Source: JBFMCT01 sp046565765 (GTDB taxonomy: Bacteria; Actinomycetota; Acidimicrobiia; Acidimicrobiales; AC-14). From it: a stretch of DNA of 64,000 bases. The stretch is taken from the NCBI GenBank assembly GCA_046565765.1, contig JBKHXX010000080.1, positions 1 through 64,000 on the forward strand, written 5' to 3'. How positions within the stretch are numbered: position 1 is the stretch's first letter; each line of letters starts with the position of its first letter. Position numbers and translations under genes: made by a program. A model generated the notes under the pieces. It was not told the origin of the DNA. It was given only the letters and a program-made list of their open reading frames with translations, and ran no database searches. This document shows, piece by piece, positions 8,902 through 16,758 of this stretch.

Positions 8902-9975
8902 ATGCCGAAGCGCACGGCCCTGTGGCGCATCGTCGTCGCGCTCGTGCTGGCCCTCGGCCTGGGCGCCTGCGGGGACTCCGGCGACGATGGCTCCGAGCCG
9001 CCCTCCGAGCCGGCCGGCGACACGACGATCCTTCCGGTGCAGACGGAGAGCTGTGAGGCACCCGAGGGGGGGTACCGACTCGAGTACCCGACAGGCTGGT
9101 TCACGAACGACGCCGGCATCGCCGAGCCGTGCCGTTTCTTCCACCCGGAGCCCTTCACCTTGCGACCACACACCGAGGCCACCGGGATCGCCATCAGCGT
9201 GAGACTCAACCCCGTCGCCTTCGACGAGGTGGTCCCGAGACGGGAAGCGCCGATGGGCAACGAGGTGCTGGAGCGCCGCTCGACCACCGTGGACGGGCGG
9301 CAGGCCGTCCGGACCGAGATGCGCGTGAAGGCAGGAGGATTGCTCCCGGACGGGACGGACGTGGTGAGCTGGTTCGTTGACGCCGGGCAAGGGACACTCG
9401 TGGCAACGACATCCGAGGCGGCCGCGGCCGGCCGCTATGAGGACAACGTGCAGGTGCTCGACGGCATGATGAAGTCGTTGCGCCTCTCGGACGTGAAGCC
9501 CGACTGCTCCGCTGATCGGTCGCCGGGACCGGTGTCCCAGAGCGATCTTCCCGAGGCGGTCTCCACCATGCGGATGGCGATCATCGACGCAGCGAGGGCG
9601 TGCGACTACGAGAAGCTGGCCGCGCTGGCACTCGCGGGCGACAGCAGCTTCACCTACAGCTTCGGCGGCGATGGGAGTCCTGCTGCGTTCTGGAGGCAGG
9701 CCGAGGCCGCCGGCCAGGCACCGCTGCGGACGCTGGTGGAGCTCCTCGACGGTCCTCCCGCCACACGGGACACGGCCGGGACCACGCAGTACCTCTGGCC
9801 GGTGGCCTACGCCTTCGAGCGCTGGGATGACGTGCCGCCGTCGGCGCGCCAGGAGCTCAGGCGCATCTACGGCGACGACGACCTCCGGCGCTTCCAGCAG
9901 TTCGGGAGCTACGTGGGCCACCGCGTCGGGATCACGGAGAGCGGTGACTGGATCTTCTTCGTCGGCGGGGACTGA
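8902..9975 (+). CDS. Secreted lipoprotein, hypothetical
   Basis: The 357-residue protein begins with a classic lipoprotein signal: Lys/Arg at the N-terminus, a Val/Leu-rich core and a lipobox ending LGAC, so Cys would be lipidated outside the cell membrane. The mature part is acidic near the anchor (DSGDDGSEPPSEP, linker-like) and then folded, with a few Cys. Function not recognised. ATG 8902 is preferred to the frame's earlier codon because GGAGGA lies just upstream. It overlaps the BrkB-like gene by 32 bp. Confidence 0.8.
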   Translation: MPKRTALWRIVVALVLALGLGACGDSGDDGSEPPSEPAGDTTILPVQTESCEAPEGGYRLEYPTGWFTNDAGIAEPCRFFHPEPFTLRPHTEATGIAISVRLNPVAFDEVVPRREAPMGNEVLERRSTTVDGRQAVRTEMRVKAGGLLPDGTDVVSWFVDAGQGTLVATTSEAAAAGRYEDNVQVLDGMMKSLRLSDVKPDCSADRSPGPVSQSDLPEAVSTMRMAIIDAARACDYEKLAALALAGDSSFTYSFGGDGSPAAFWRQAEAAGQAPLRTLVELLDGPPATRDTAGTTQYLWPVAYAFERWDDVPPSARQELRRIYGDDDLRRFQQFGSYVGHRVGITESGDWIFFVGGD

Positions 9976-10951
9976 AGCGGAGCGGGCGACGACCTTTTCA
10001 CAACGGGTCCGGAGGCTGGTCCCGGAGCGCCACGTCACCCGCCTGGGGGACTGGGTGTCACGCCACCGCCACGTCTCCGGCACGGTCGAGGTCGTCCGCA
10101 AGATGGTGCGCGACTCCAAGGACGACCGCATCACCGGGCTGGCCGCCGAGGTGGCGTTCTTCTCCCTCCTGAGCGTGTTTCCCGGTTTGCTGACCATCGC
10201 CGCGGGCCTCGGGGCCCTGGACAGCCTCTTCGGGTCTGCGGTCCTCGCCCGGGCCGAGCAGGAGGTGATCTCCGTGCTCGAGACGTTCCTCACCGACCAG
10301 GCCGGGGGCACGACGGAAGCGGTCGAGGCCCTGTTCGAAGGCGGGAGTGGGGGGGTCTTCACCTTCGGCGTGGTGGCCGCCGTGTGGTCCGCCTCCCGGG
10401 GCATGTCCACGGTGCTTCGCACGCTGGACGAGATCTACGACGTCGGGGAGGGGCGGTCACGGCTGCGGACGCGGCTGCTGGCCCTCGGGCTGTCCCTGGC
10501 GAGCGTGGTCCTCATGGTCGCCATGCTCACCGCCCTCGTGGTCGGCCCCGTGTTCGGCCTCGGACGGGCGGTGGCAGGGTGGGTCGGGGCGGGGGACGTG
10601 TACGCGGCGGTGTGGCAGTGGGCGGGGATCCCGGTTGCCTTCCTCATACTGCTCGCTTGGGCGGCCGTGGTCTTCCACTCGGTGCCGCACCACCACGTCG
10701 GGTGGCGCCAGCATGTGGGAGGCGCGGCATTGACGGGCGTGCTGTGGGTGCTGGTGTCGTGGGGGTTCCGGATGTACCTGCAACTCTTCGGCGGAAACCC
10801 GGTGTTCGGCATCCTGGGCGGGGCGTTGGTGGTGCTCCTGTGGCTGTACTTCCTCAGCCTGGCGCTGCTGCTGGGAGCCGAGCTCAACGCCGTGCTGGCC
10901 CTGCGCACCGAGGCCCGCGACGCCGAAGGCGAGCTGTCACCGCTTCAGTAG
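9944..10951 (+). CDS. YihY/BrkB-family membrane protein
   Basis: The 335-residue protein shows the family hallmarks: LAAEVAFFSLLSVFPGLLTIAAG in the first membrane segment, the WSASRGMSTVLRTLDEIYDV segment, and C-terminal LLGAELNAVLAL. About six membrane segments are predicted. The family is annotated as inner-membrane permease-like proteins without an agreed substrate. GTG at 9944 has GGAG 5 bases before it and lies inside the end of the lipoprotein gene. The gene converges on the protease gene at 10996. Confidence 0.88.
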   Translation: MTGSSSSAGTEAERATTFSQRVRRLVPERHVTRLGDWVSRHRHVSGTVEVVRKMVRDSKDDRITGLAAEVAFFSLLSVFPGLLTIAAGLGALDSLFGSAVLARAEQEVISVLETFLTDQAGGTTEAVEALFEGGSGGVFTFGVVAAVWSASRGMSTVLRTLDEIYDVGEGRSRLRTRLLALGLSLASVVLMVAMLTALVVGPVFGLGRAVAGWVGAGDVYAAVWQWAGIPVAFLILLAWAAVVFHSVPHHHVGWRQHVGGAALTGVLWVLVSWGFRMYLQLFGGNPVFGILGGALVVLLWLYFLSLALLLGAELNAVLALRTEARDAEGELSPLQ

Positions 10952-10958
10952 GGGGTGC

Positions 10959-10972
10959 GGCCCTCAAGGGCC
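10959..10972. terminator. Small GC hairpin between convergent genes
   Basis: GGCCC-TCAA-GGGCC forms a perfect 5-bp stem with a tetraloop in the 44-bp gap between two convergent genes. There is no T run on either side, so it would be a weak terminator at best. Confidence 0.3.
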
Positions 10973-10995
10973 GGCAGGCCGACCGATCCTCCGCG

Positions 10996-11796
10996 TCACG
11001 GACGTTGGCCGCGGATCATCTCCATCTCCTGTCGGTCCGCATCGTTGAAGCTGCGAGGCGGACCGGTCCGGAAGATCTCCGTCTGCGACGGGCTCTCGAT
11101 CGCCCAGTACATGACCGAATCCTCGTCGGCGGTGTGGCCCGGATGGTCCGGATCTTCGTGGAAGTCCCCCACGCCGGTGCGGTTCACCAAGCCGAAGGTG
11201 TGCCCCAGCTCATGAACAGCCACTGCGACTTCGAAGGCGGATTCCGCTGCGCCGCCGGGCAGCGACCGGCGAATGGCCTCGGGGAACAAGGCGATCGAGG
11301 TGGCGTGGAACGCCGCGCCCGGGACGCCCTCGACCTCGAACCGGCCGGGGAGCACCAGGACGTGGAGCGCTACGGTACCGCCGCCCGACGACCGGTCGCG
11401 GTGGTCCTGGGCGGTGGCCACCAGGTCTTCCAGGGAGTACACGTCCTTGGAGGCCGTCGAGTCGTTGACTACGACGTCGACGGTCTTCTTGCCGCCGTGC
11501 TCGACCAGCGCCTGCCTCATGGCGTCGATCGCCTCCTGCCCGAGCTTCTCGCCGCCCAGCTGGTCGATCTCGATGACCGCGCTCGATACTTCTGGGGAGA
11601 GCAGGGCCCAGCCCAGGCTGCCGAGGAGGCGGCGGTCCGAGGTGGCATCGAGCGTGGCGGGCTCGGCCTGAGGCGGTGCCTCGCCGCCTCCGGGCGCTCC
11701 CGCCGCCGGCCCAGGCGTCCGCGTCTCCGTCCGGATGACCACGCAGGCGCTCAGCAGCACGAGGAACGCCATGGGGATGACAGACAGGCGACGCAT
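10996..11796 (-). CDS. Secreted metzincin-like zinc metalloprotease lipoprotein
   Basis: The 266-residue protein has a lipoprotein signal (lipobox LLSAC, Cys18) and a zinc motif AVHELGHTFGLVNRTG, an HExxHxxG core as in matrixin-like metzincins. Downstream, a SVMYWAIE segment supplies the Met-turn. A third ligand could be the His of DFHEDPDHPGH. An extracellular, membrane-anchored protease is likely; the substrate is unknown. ATG 11796 is followed directly by the signal peptide. It lies 125 bp left of the tRNA gene and is the last chromosomal gene before the element. Confidence 0.85.
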   Translation of the reverse strand: MRRLSVIPMAFLVLLSACVVIRTETRTPGPAAGAPGGGEAPPQAEPATLDATSDRRLLGSLGWALLSPEVSSAVIEIDQLGGEKLGQEAIDAMRQALVEHGGKKTVDVVVNDSTASKDVYSLEDLVATAQDHRDRSSGGGTVALHVLVLPGRFEVEGVPGAAFHATSIALFPEAIRRSLPGGAAESAFEVAVAVHELGHTFGLVNRTGVGDFHEDPDHPGHTADEDSVMYWAIESPSQTEIFRTGPPRSFNDADRQEMEMIRGQRP

Positions 11797-11921
11797 CCAT
11801 GCCTGTTACCCCTCTCATCGCCGCTCGCAATACTGCTCGGCCGAAACCCCTCGCCGACCGCCAACGGTCGCCGGGCCCGGAGGTAACCTTGGCCGTCGGG
11901 CCATCACGCCGACGCAGGCCA

Positions 11922-11995
11922 GGGGACGTAGCTCAGTTGGCTAGAGCACCTGCTTTGCAAGCAGGGGGTCGCCGGTTCGAGTCCGGTCGTCTCCA
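11922..11995 (+). tRNA. tRNA-Ala (TGC)
   Basis: A full cloverleaf is readable: acceptor GGGGACG pairs with CGTCTCC, with a G3-U70 wobble pair that is the alanine identity element; anticodon loop TTTGCAA places TGC at 11956-11958; the T loop reads GGTTCGAGTCC. The discriminator base is A at 11995 and CCA is not encoded. Its 3' half is also the C-terminal coding end, antisense, of the integrase. Confidence 0.97.
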
Positions 11996-13146
11996 CTACT
12001 AAAACCGCTGCTCAGAGGGGGTGCCAGCGAGCCACCAGTCCGATTCGGAGCTCCCAGAGTCCACACAGAGTCCACACTCGCGCGACGAAGAGCCTCGAGA
12101 CTGGCCGTGATCTCGGCGTCCCGCTCCGGGAAAAGGTGGCCGTAGGTGTTGTAGGTCACCGTGATCGAGGAGTGCCCCATCCGTCGCATCACGGCATAGG
12201 GATCAGCCGTCGACGCGATGCAGAAGGCCGCGTACGTGTGGCGGAGGTCATGAAATCGAAGTTCCTTCGCCAATCCCGCCCTCCGGGCCGCAGGCTTGAA
12301 GTGACGCCGGAGGAAGTTCTTGTGGCGGAGTGGTCCCCCTTCGACGGCGGTGAACACGAGTTCTTCCGAGTCCAGGCCTCGAGCGGCGGTGTAGTCCTCC
12401 AGCTCCCCACGGAGGAACGGGGGCAACGGGACATGGCGCCGGGAGTACGTCTTTGTCTGACCGAAGATGAGCTTCCCGTTGACATCGGACAGGGACTCAG
12501 CGACCTCAACGAGGCCGGTTTCAAGATTCAGGCGATGTCGGCGGAGCGCCGCGATCTCTCCGGCCCGAAGTCCTGTGTAGGCAGCGAATCGAACGAGTGT
12601 GCCGTACGGCGAGCCGATCTGGATCGCGAGCCTTTCAACCTCGTCGGGAGTGAGAAAGAGCATTTCGGCAGTGGGCGGCCGTGGAAGGCGGAGACCCATG
12701 GCAGGGTTGCCCTTAATCGCTCCGGCTTCAAGAGCGGTGCCAAACACCAGTCGAGCGACCTTCAGCGCCGCAGCCGTCGTGCTTGCACCGGCACCTCTCT
12801 TGGTGAGGTCGTGGACGAAGGCCCTAATCGCTGGTCGGTCGAGATCCCCGATCCTTGCGCCGCCCAGCGCCGGCAGAACGTGGACCTTGAGGGTTCGCTT
12901 GTAGTCGTCGAGGGTCTTCGGCTTTAGGTGGTCGGCATGCCTAAGCCACTCGTCGGCCCACTCCTCGAAGCTGACGCGAGCCAGACGCGGATCGAGCCAA
13001 TCACCGCGCAACTTGTCCGTCTCAACCGCGCGAGCGAACCGATTGGCGTCCGTCTTGCGCCGGAAGTTGCGCGCTCGCTGCCTGCCGCTCGGGTCCCGGT
13101 ACCTGACCTGCCAGGTTCCCGCCGTCGTCTCGCGGATCGCGGCCAT
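11941..13146 (-). CDS. int: Tyrosine site-specific integrase of the element
   Basis: The 401-residue protein has an N-terminal arm-binding domain, a core-binding SAM-like domain (about 60-150) and a catalytic domain with TGLRAGEI (Arg), HDLRHTYAAF (HxxR) and MGHSSITVTYNTYGHL (His and Tyr nucleophile). The last 17 codons (GDDRTRTGDPLLAKQVL) are read antisense through the T arm and anticodon arm of tRNA-Ala, the usual sign of integration at a tRNA 3' end. The start at ATG 13146 follows AT-richer sequence. It catalyses integration and excision; a separate excisionase was not identified nearby. Confidence 0.95.
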   Translation of the reverse strand: MAAIRETTAGTWQVRYRDPSGRQRARNFRRKTDANRFARAVETDKLRGDWLDPRLARVSFEEWADEWLRHADHLKPKTLDDYKRTLKVHVLPALGGARIGDLDRPAIRAFVHDLTKRGAGASTTAAALKVARLVFGTALEAGAIKGNPAMGLRLPRPPTAEMLFLTPDEVERLAIQIGSPYGTLVRFAAYTGLRAGEIAALRRHRLNLETGLVEVAESLSDVNGKLIFGQTKTYSRRHVPLPPFLRGELEDYTAARGLDSEELVFTAVEGGPLRHKNFLRRHFKPAARRAGLAKELRFHDLRHTYAAFCIASTADPYAVMRRMGHSSITVTYNTYGHLFPERDAEITASLEALRRASVDSVWTLGAPNRTGGSLAPPLSSGFSSGDDRTRTGDPLLAKQVL

Positions 13147-13672
13147 TCTCGAATGTTACGGCTGGTGAAAGGCGAATTGACGGGGTCGGAACCGACTCAG
13201 GGCTCGGCACTCGATCCCCGCAGTGGCGATTGCCGGGCGCGGACGACAGGTTCGTCTGGGCTCCCGTCGGTGGAGCTGCCCACAGGCGATGAGGCACCTC
13301 GGCGCGACGTCAAGGCCTTCCCATATGCGGCCGAGGTGGAGGCGGGCATCAGGATCTCTCCGACGGCAAGGACCCGGAGTTCGTCCGCCGGACGCACCGG
13401 AGGGCTTGCCTAGCGCCCCGGAACCCTCGCGCCTGGCCCGCAAAGGCCCTCAGACAAGGAGAAACCCCCGGGTGCGAACCGGGGGTGAACCTCCTAGAGC
13501 ATCCGGCCAAGGCCAGATCGCCTACGAACTGCGGTCACCTTACCGGATGCTCCGGAACCCAGTCAACGCGCGCCCTCTGACGCGCCTGGCCTCGAGGAGC
13601 AGCCGTGCCCCACCGCCACCTTTCCGGTCGACCCGGGAAGGGGCGCGCCCTGAGTCTGGCCTGGAGCCAGCC
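13147..13672. other. Long intergenic region with two strong stem-loops
   Basis: No convincing gene is present. At 13465-13485, CCCCCGG and CCGGGGG enclose a 7-base loop, and flanking GGAG/CTCC could extend the stem. At 13497-13552, GAGCATCCGG and CCGGATGCTC form a perfect 10-bp stem around about 36 bases that contain GGCCAAGGCC. This looks like a structured leader RNA, an antisense RNA or a recombination/replication site for the gene at 13673. Confidence 0.5.
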
Positions 13673-14785
13673 GTGAGGGCGATGGCGCCGGGTTCAACGC
13701 GGCAGGCCCGGGTGCCCTCGACCCAGGGCGAGGAGCTGCACCACGTACCGGTGGGCCCGGTCCCCCGTGTCCTGCTCGGCGCGTGCCGGCCGGGGCCTGC
13801 GATCGAGCCAATCGAGGAGCGCGACGGCTGGGACCTCTTTCACCTGGCGGACCAGTCCGGTGACACCATGGCGGTGGCGCTGCGTTCGCATAACCATCCC
13901 GACCACGACGACGAGGACGACAAGGCGGCTGCGTTCCTCCGCCGGGCCCGCACCAACCCGCGGGCACTGGGAGAGCTCCAAGCCCTACTGACCCTGGCCC
14001 TGGAGCGCGACGGGTTGGAGGGCCAGTGGTTGTGGGGCGATACTGCCCGGGCGGTTTACGGGCCGGCGGCGAAGTCCCACCACATCGACCACATCCGCAT
14101 GGCCGCGGCGCTGCTGTGCCGCGGCCAGTGGCCGGCGTTCGACGACGGCACTCCACCCGGCCCTCGGGCCTCGCCCTGGGGTGGCTCGAGCCTCCTCCAC
14201 GTTGAAACTCACGGCACCTGCGCCGCGACCGACGCCAGGCACTGTCGTTGCCTGCTCACTGCTCGGCTCAACGAGCACTTCGCCAGGGCTCTCCGCCATG
14301 TCCGCCACCGAGCCCCCTCCGAGCACCTCCGGCTACCCCAAGAGGACCACACCAATCCGGAGGGTCGGCGTCTGAGCCGCGCCGACCTCCTCCGCGTGCG
14401 CACGACTGCCATCCACCATTGGCACGCCGGGATTGACACACCGACGGCCGCCGGCCCAAGCAAGGTGCGCGCCCTCACCTTCCAGGAGCTGCTGTCTCTG
14501 GCGGGGATCGACGTCAACGCACAAGTCCGCCGTCGCCACCTGGGCGATGCCCTCGCCGACGTGATCGCCGCGCTGCGCTCCACCGCCGCCTGGCTCGGGG
14601 TCGGGGTGTTGCAAGCTCCCGTTCGGGCGCGTCGGCTCCTCGGGACGGTCCTGCACATCGCCGGCCCCGCCGCCCCGCCGGCAGCTCGGCCCGCCACGAG
14701 GCCACGGCCGGCCTCGTCGCCCGCGCTGTCGACCACTGGCGCCTCCCGCCCCAAGGCGTCGAGGGCACCGCCTCGCCCGCACTGA
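13673..14785 (+). CDS. Hypothetical element protein, paralogue of the 15352 gene
   Basis: The 370-residue protein is not of a family I can name. It shares two blocks with the protein at 15352-16374: an N-terminal block (PRVLLGACRPG...EPIEERDGWDLF) and a C-terminal block (FQELLSLAGIDVNAQVRRRH) that looks like a helical DNA-binding region. The tail is Pro/Ala/Arg-rich and disordered. GTG 13673 has GGAG 7 bases upstream; the frame stays open earlier but that part is out of character. Position between integrase and primase would suit a replication or regulatory role, which is inference. Confidence 0.6.
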   Translation: MRAMAPGSTRQARVPSTQGEELHHVPVGPVPRVLLGACRPGPAIEPIEERDGWDLFHLADQSGDTMAVALRSHNHPDHDDEDDKAAAFLRRARTNPRALGELQALLTLALERDGLEGQWLWGDTARAVYGPAAKSHHIDHIRMAAALLCRGQWPAFDDGTPPGPRASPWGGSSLLHVETHGTCAATDARHCRCLLTARLNEHFARALRHVRHRAPSEHLRLPQEDHTNPEGRRLSRADLLRVRTTAIHHWHAGIDTPTAAGPSKVRALTFQELLSLAGIDVNAQVRRRHLGDALADVIAALRSTAAWLGVGVLQAPVRARRLLGTVLHIAGPAAPPAARPATRPRPASSPALSTTGASRPKASRAPPRPH

Positions 14786-15146
14786 CCGGCCGCAGCTGAA
14801 CCCGCAGTAGCCCCGCTGTAGCTGTCGCGCCCTCCCCGCCGCCGAGGCATCGTGCCCGGCGGCATTTTCGCGTCTGCGGGCGTCGACGTCTGACCCGCGC
14901 CGCCCGCAGTCCCCCATCGCACCAGCTCTCGCCGCCATCCGCAGGCGCGAGGTCCGCCCGTTCCATCGAGAGCTCCGCCTGGACCAGCCGAGTTTCGTCC
15001 GGGCAGGTCGAACTCAGCCCGTTACCGCCGTAAGCCACTTTCCGCCGCGGCCTTAGCCCCAAGCCCTCGCCCAACGAGCGGGCAGCCATGCACCTCCTCA
15101 GGATCGGCTTTCGAGCTCTGCGCCCAGGAGCAGAAGGGAGACGAAC
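14786..15146. other. Intergenic region, no gene seen
   Basis: About 360 bp separate two co-directional genes. Apart from the terminator-like hairpin listed separately at 14838, I see no supported gene or repeat. Confidence 0.4.
14838..14867 (+). terminator. Rho-independent-like terminator
   Basis: GCCGCCG at 14838 pairs with CGGCGGC at 14857-14863 and is followed by ATTTT. It lies about 50 bases past the stop of the 13673 gene. Confidence 0.45.
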
Positions 15147-15338
15147 GTGCTCACGCCTCGCTGTCGCAACACCCCGGCGGAACCCGAATCGGCGCTGCGC
15201 AGCGAGGTGGCCGCCGACGCGCTCCTCCTGACGGCGTTCCTATCCCACGACAGCTCGGCCGGGCACCTCACCCGGCCGTCGGTCGCGGAGCTCCATCAGG
15301 CCATGGGCTACGGACGGGCCCGTCGCCGGCTGTGCTGA
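15147..15338 (+). CDS. Small hypothetical protein (63 aa)
   Basis: GTG at 15147 follows AGGGAG with good spacing. The 63-residue product contains a helical middle (EVAADALLLTAFLSHDSSAGHL) and a basic end. It ends 13 bases before the 15352 gene and would be its upstream partner. Nothing identifies a function, and it could be a leader peptide. Confidence 0.4.
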   Translation: MLTPRCRNTPAEPESALRSEVAADALLLTAFLSHDSSAGHLTRPSVAELHQAMGYGRARRRLC

Positions 15339-15351
15339 TGCGCCGCCAGAC

Positions 15352-16374
15352 ATGACGGAGCTTCGCCTGCCTACCGGCAAGGTCGTGCTCCTCCTGCTCG
15401 GACTCTGCCGCCAGGGGCGGGGTCCGGAGCCGCTCGAGGATCGTGGCGACGGTCGCCTGTGGTTCCGTTGGACCGGCCTGCGCGGGGGGGCGGGAGCGGT
15501 AGGCGTCGTCGACGACGACGTGGAGGCGCTCGAAGCGCTTCGTCGGGCGTCGACGTCGGCCCGGTCCTACGTCGAGCTGCTCGCCGTGCTGGCCTGCGTC
15601 CTGATGCTGGCTAATGCCGGTGGCCAGTGGACCCTCGAGCGGATCGCCGCCCTCCTTTACGGCACGCGGACCTCCAGCTCCCACCGTGCCCGCCAGCTCC
15701 CCGGCATCAAGGGCTTCCTGGCCCTCCTCGAGCGGGGCTACTTCCAGCTCGTCGTCCCTGCCGACAAGGTCGCCCGATCGACGACGAAGGCGTCTGCCGG
15801 AGAGGTCATCGCCGGCCAGCTCATCTCGCTCGAGCGTGTCCCTGGGGGTCGAGCCCGCACCGTTCGACCGCTCCCCGCCTTCCTCGCCGCCCTCGGCAGC
15901 TTCACCGTCGTGGTGCCGTCGTCGTTCTTCGCCCTAGCCGACGTTGGCCACCGCAACCCCCAGGGCAACCTGCCGGGGCTGGCCATGAAGGCGCGCCTGC
16001 GCCTCGCAGCAGCCATCGCCGCCCGGTGGCGTCGGAACCAGCCTCAGGCGATGAGGACCGACGAGCTGCTGCGCGACTTCGCTGGCGTCGACATGGACCG
16101 GGTGATCCGCCGTCGCCATGTGCGCGAGTGGGTCGAGGAAGCCTGGCGAGTGCTCAAGCTCGCAAAGACGATCGGCCCTGGTCTCGAGCGCATCGAACGG
16201 ATCAAGAACCAAGATGGTGACGGCGAGGCCGGCTCGGTCCTGCGAACCTTCCTTCGATCGGTGGGGCGCATCGTGAGCCCGGGCGTCCCCTCGAGCCGAA
16301 GCCGAGCCGGCGCCCAGGTCAGGCGCAGCCCGGCACGGAGCGACGCCCGCCGACGATCCCGCGCTCCCGCATAG
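15352..16374 (+). CDS. Hypothetical element protein, paralogue of the 13673 gene
   Basis: The 340-residue protein shows a helical N-terminal block (VVLLLLGLCRQGRGPEPLED), a central region and a C-terminal block (TDELLRDFAGVDMDRVIRRR) that match the order and character of the 13673 protein. A predicted winged-helix-like stretch near YVELLAVLACVLMLANAGG is plausible. The tail is Arg/Ser-rich. The two may be divergent copies of a replication or transfer-associated DNA-binding protein; no catalytic motif is visible. Confidence 0.65.
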   Translation: MTELRLPTGKVVLLLLGLCRQGRGPEPLEDRGDGRLWFRWTGLRGGAGAVGVVDDDVEALEALRRASTSARSYVELLAVLACVLMLANAGGQWTLERIAALLYGTRTSSSHRARQLPGIKGFLALLERGYFQLVVPADKVARSTTKASAGEVIAGQLISLERVPGGRARTVRPLPAFLAALGSFTVVVPSSFFALADVGHRNPQGNLPGLAMKARLRLAAAIAARWRRNQPQAMRTDELLRDFAGVDMDRVIRRRHVREWVEEAWRVLKLAKTIGPGLERIERIKNQDGDGEAGSVLRTFLRSVGRIVSPGVPSSRSRAGAQVRRSPARSDARRRSRAPA

Positions 16375-16758
16375 CGGCTCGATCCCCCGCCACTTCACCG
16401 CCTCACACACGTCCTGCCGAGCCGCGCTCCGGCAGGGCCATTTCCGCGCCCGCACGGCCTCCCACCGCTTTCGCGCCGCTTGCAGGACGTGAACAGACGA
16501 GCGTCGGGCGCTCGTGGCCTTCCGGCTCGGCGCGCTGTCGTTCTCGTCCGGCGCGGTGTGGGTCCGTTACCGACGCTCATTGGGGCCAATCCCGTCGCAA
16601 TGTGGGTCCACGTCCGCCGCGCCGGCCACCCGTCTTCCCAGGTCATGCCGCAACAGAAGCGATCTGAGTTCTCTGAGAACTCTGACGGCGCTTCCGAGGA
16701 CCGCACGTGAGGCGTCCTCGGAGCGCACACTGGGACCGGTGCGAGAGCGAGCTGAACG
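16375..16758. other. Intergenic region upstream of primase
   Basis: No gene is supported in these 384 bp. The one clear signal is an operator-like palindrome near 16,670, listed separately; it sits about 75 bp before the primase start. Confidence 0.4.
16666..16682. promoter_or_regulatory. Operator-like palindrome before primase-helicase
   Basis: GAGTTCTC-T-GAGAACTC is a perfect 8-bp inverted repeat with a one-base centre, suited to a dimeric HTH repressor. Confidence 0.45.

Noticed and set aside
10959..10972. Strong terminator between the BrkB and protease genes
   Set aside because: The stem is short and lacks a T run on either side, so I kept it only as a low-confidence entry.
13223..13672. 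Upstream extension of the 13673 protein
   Set aside because: The frame is open but crosses two strong stem-loops and has biased, Arg/Pro/Ser-rich composition; GTG 13673 has a ribosome site.
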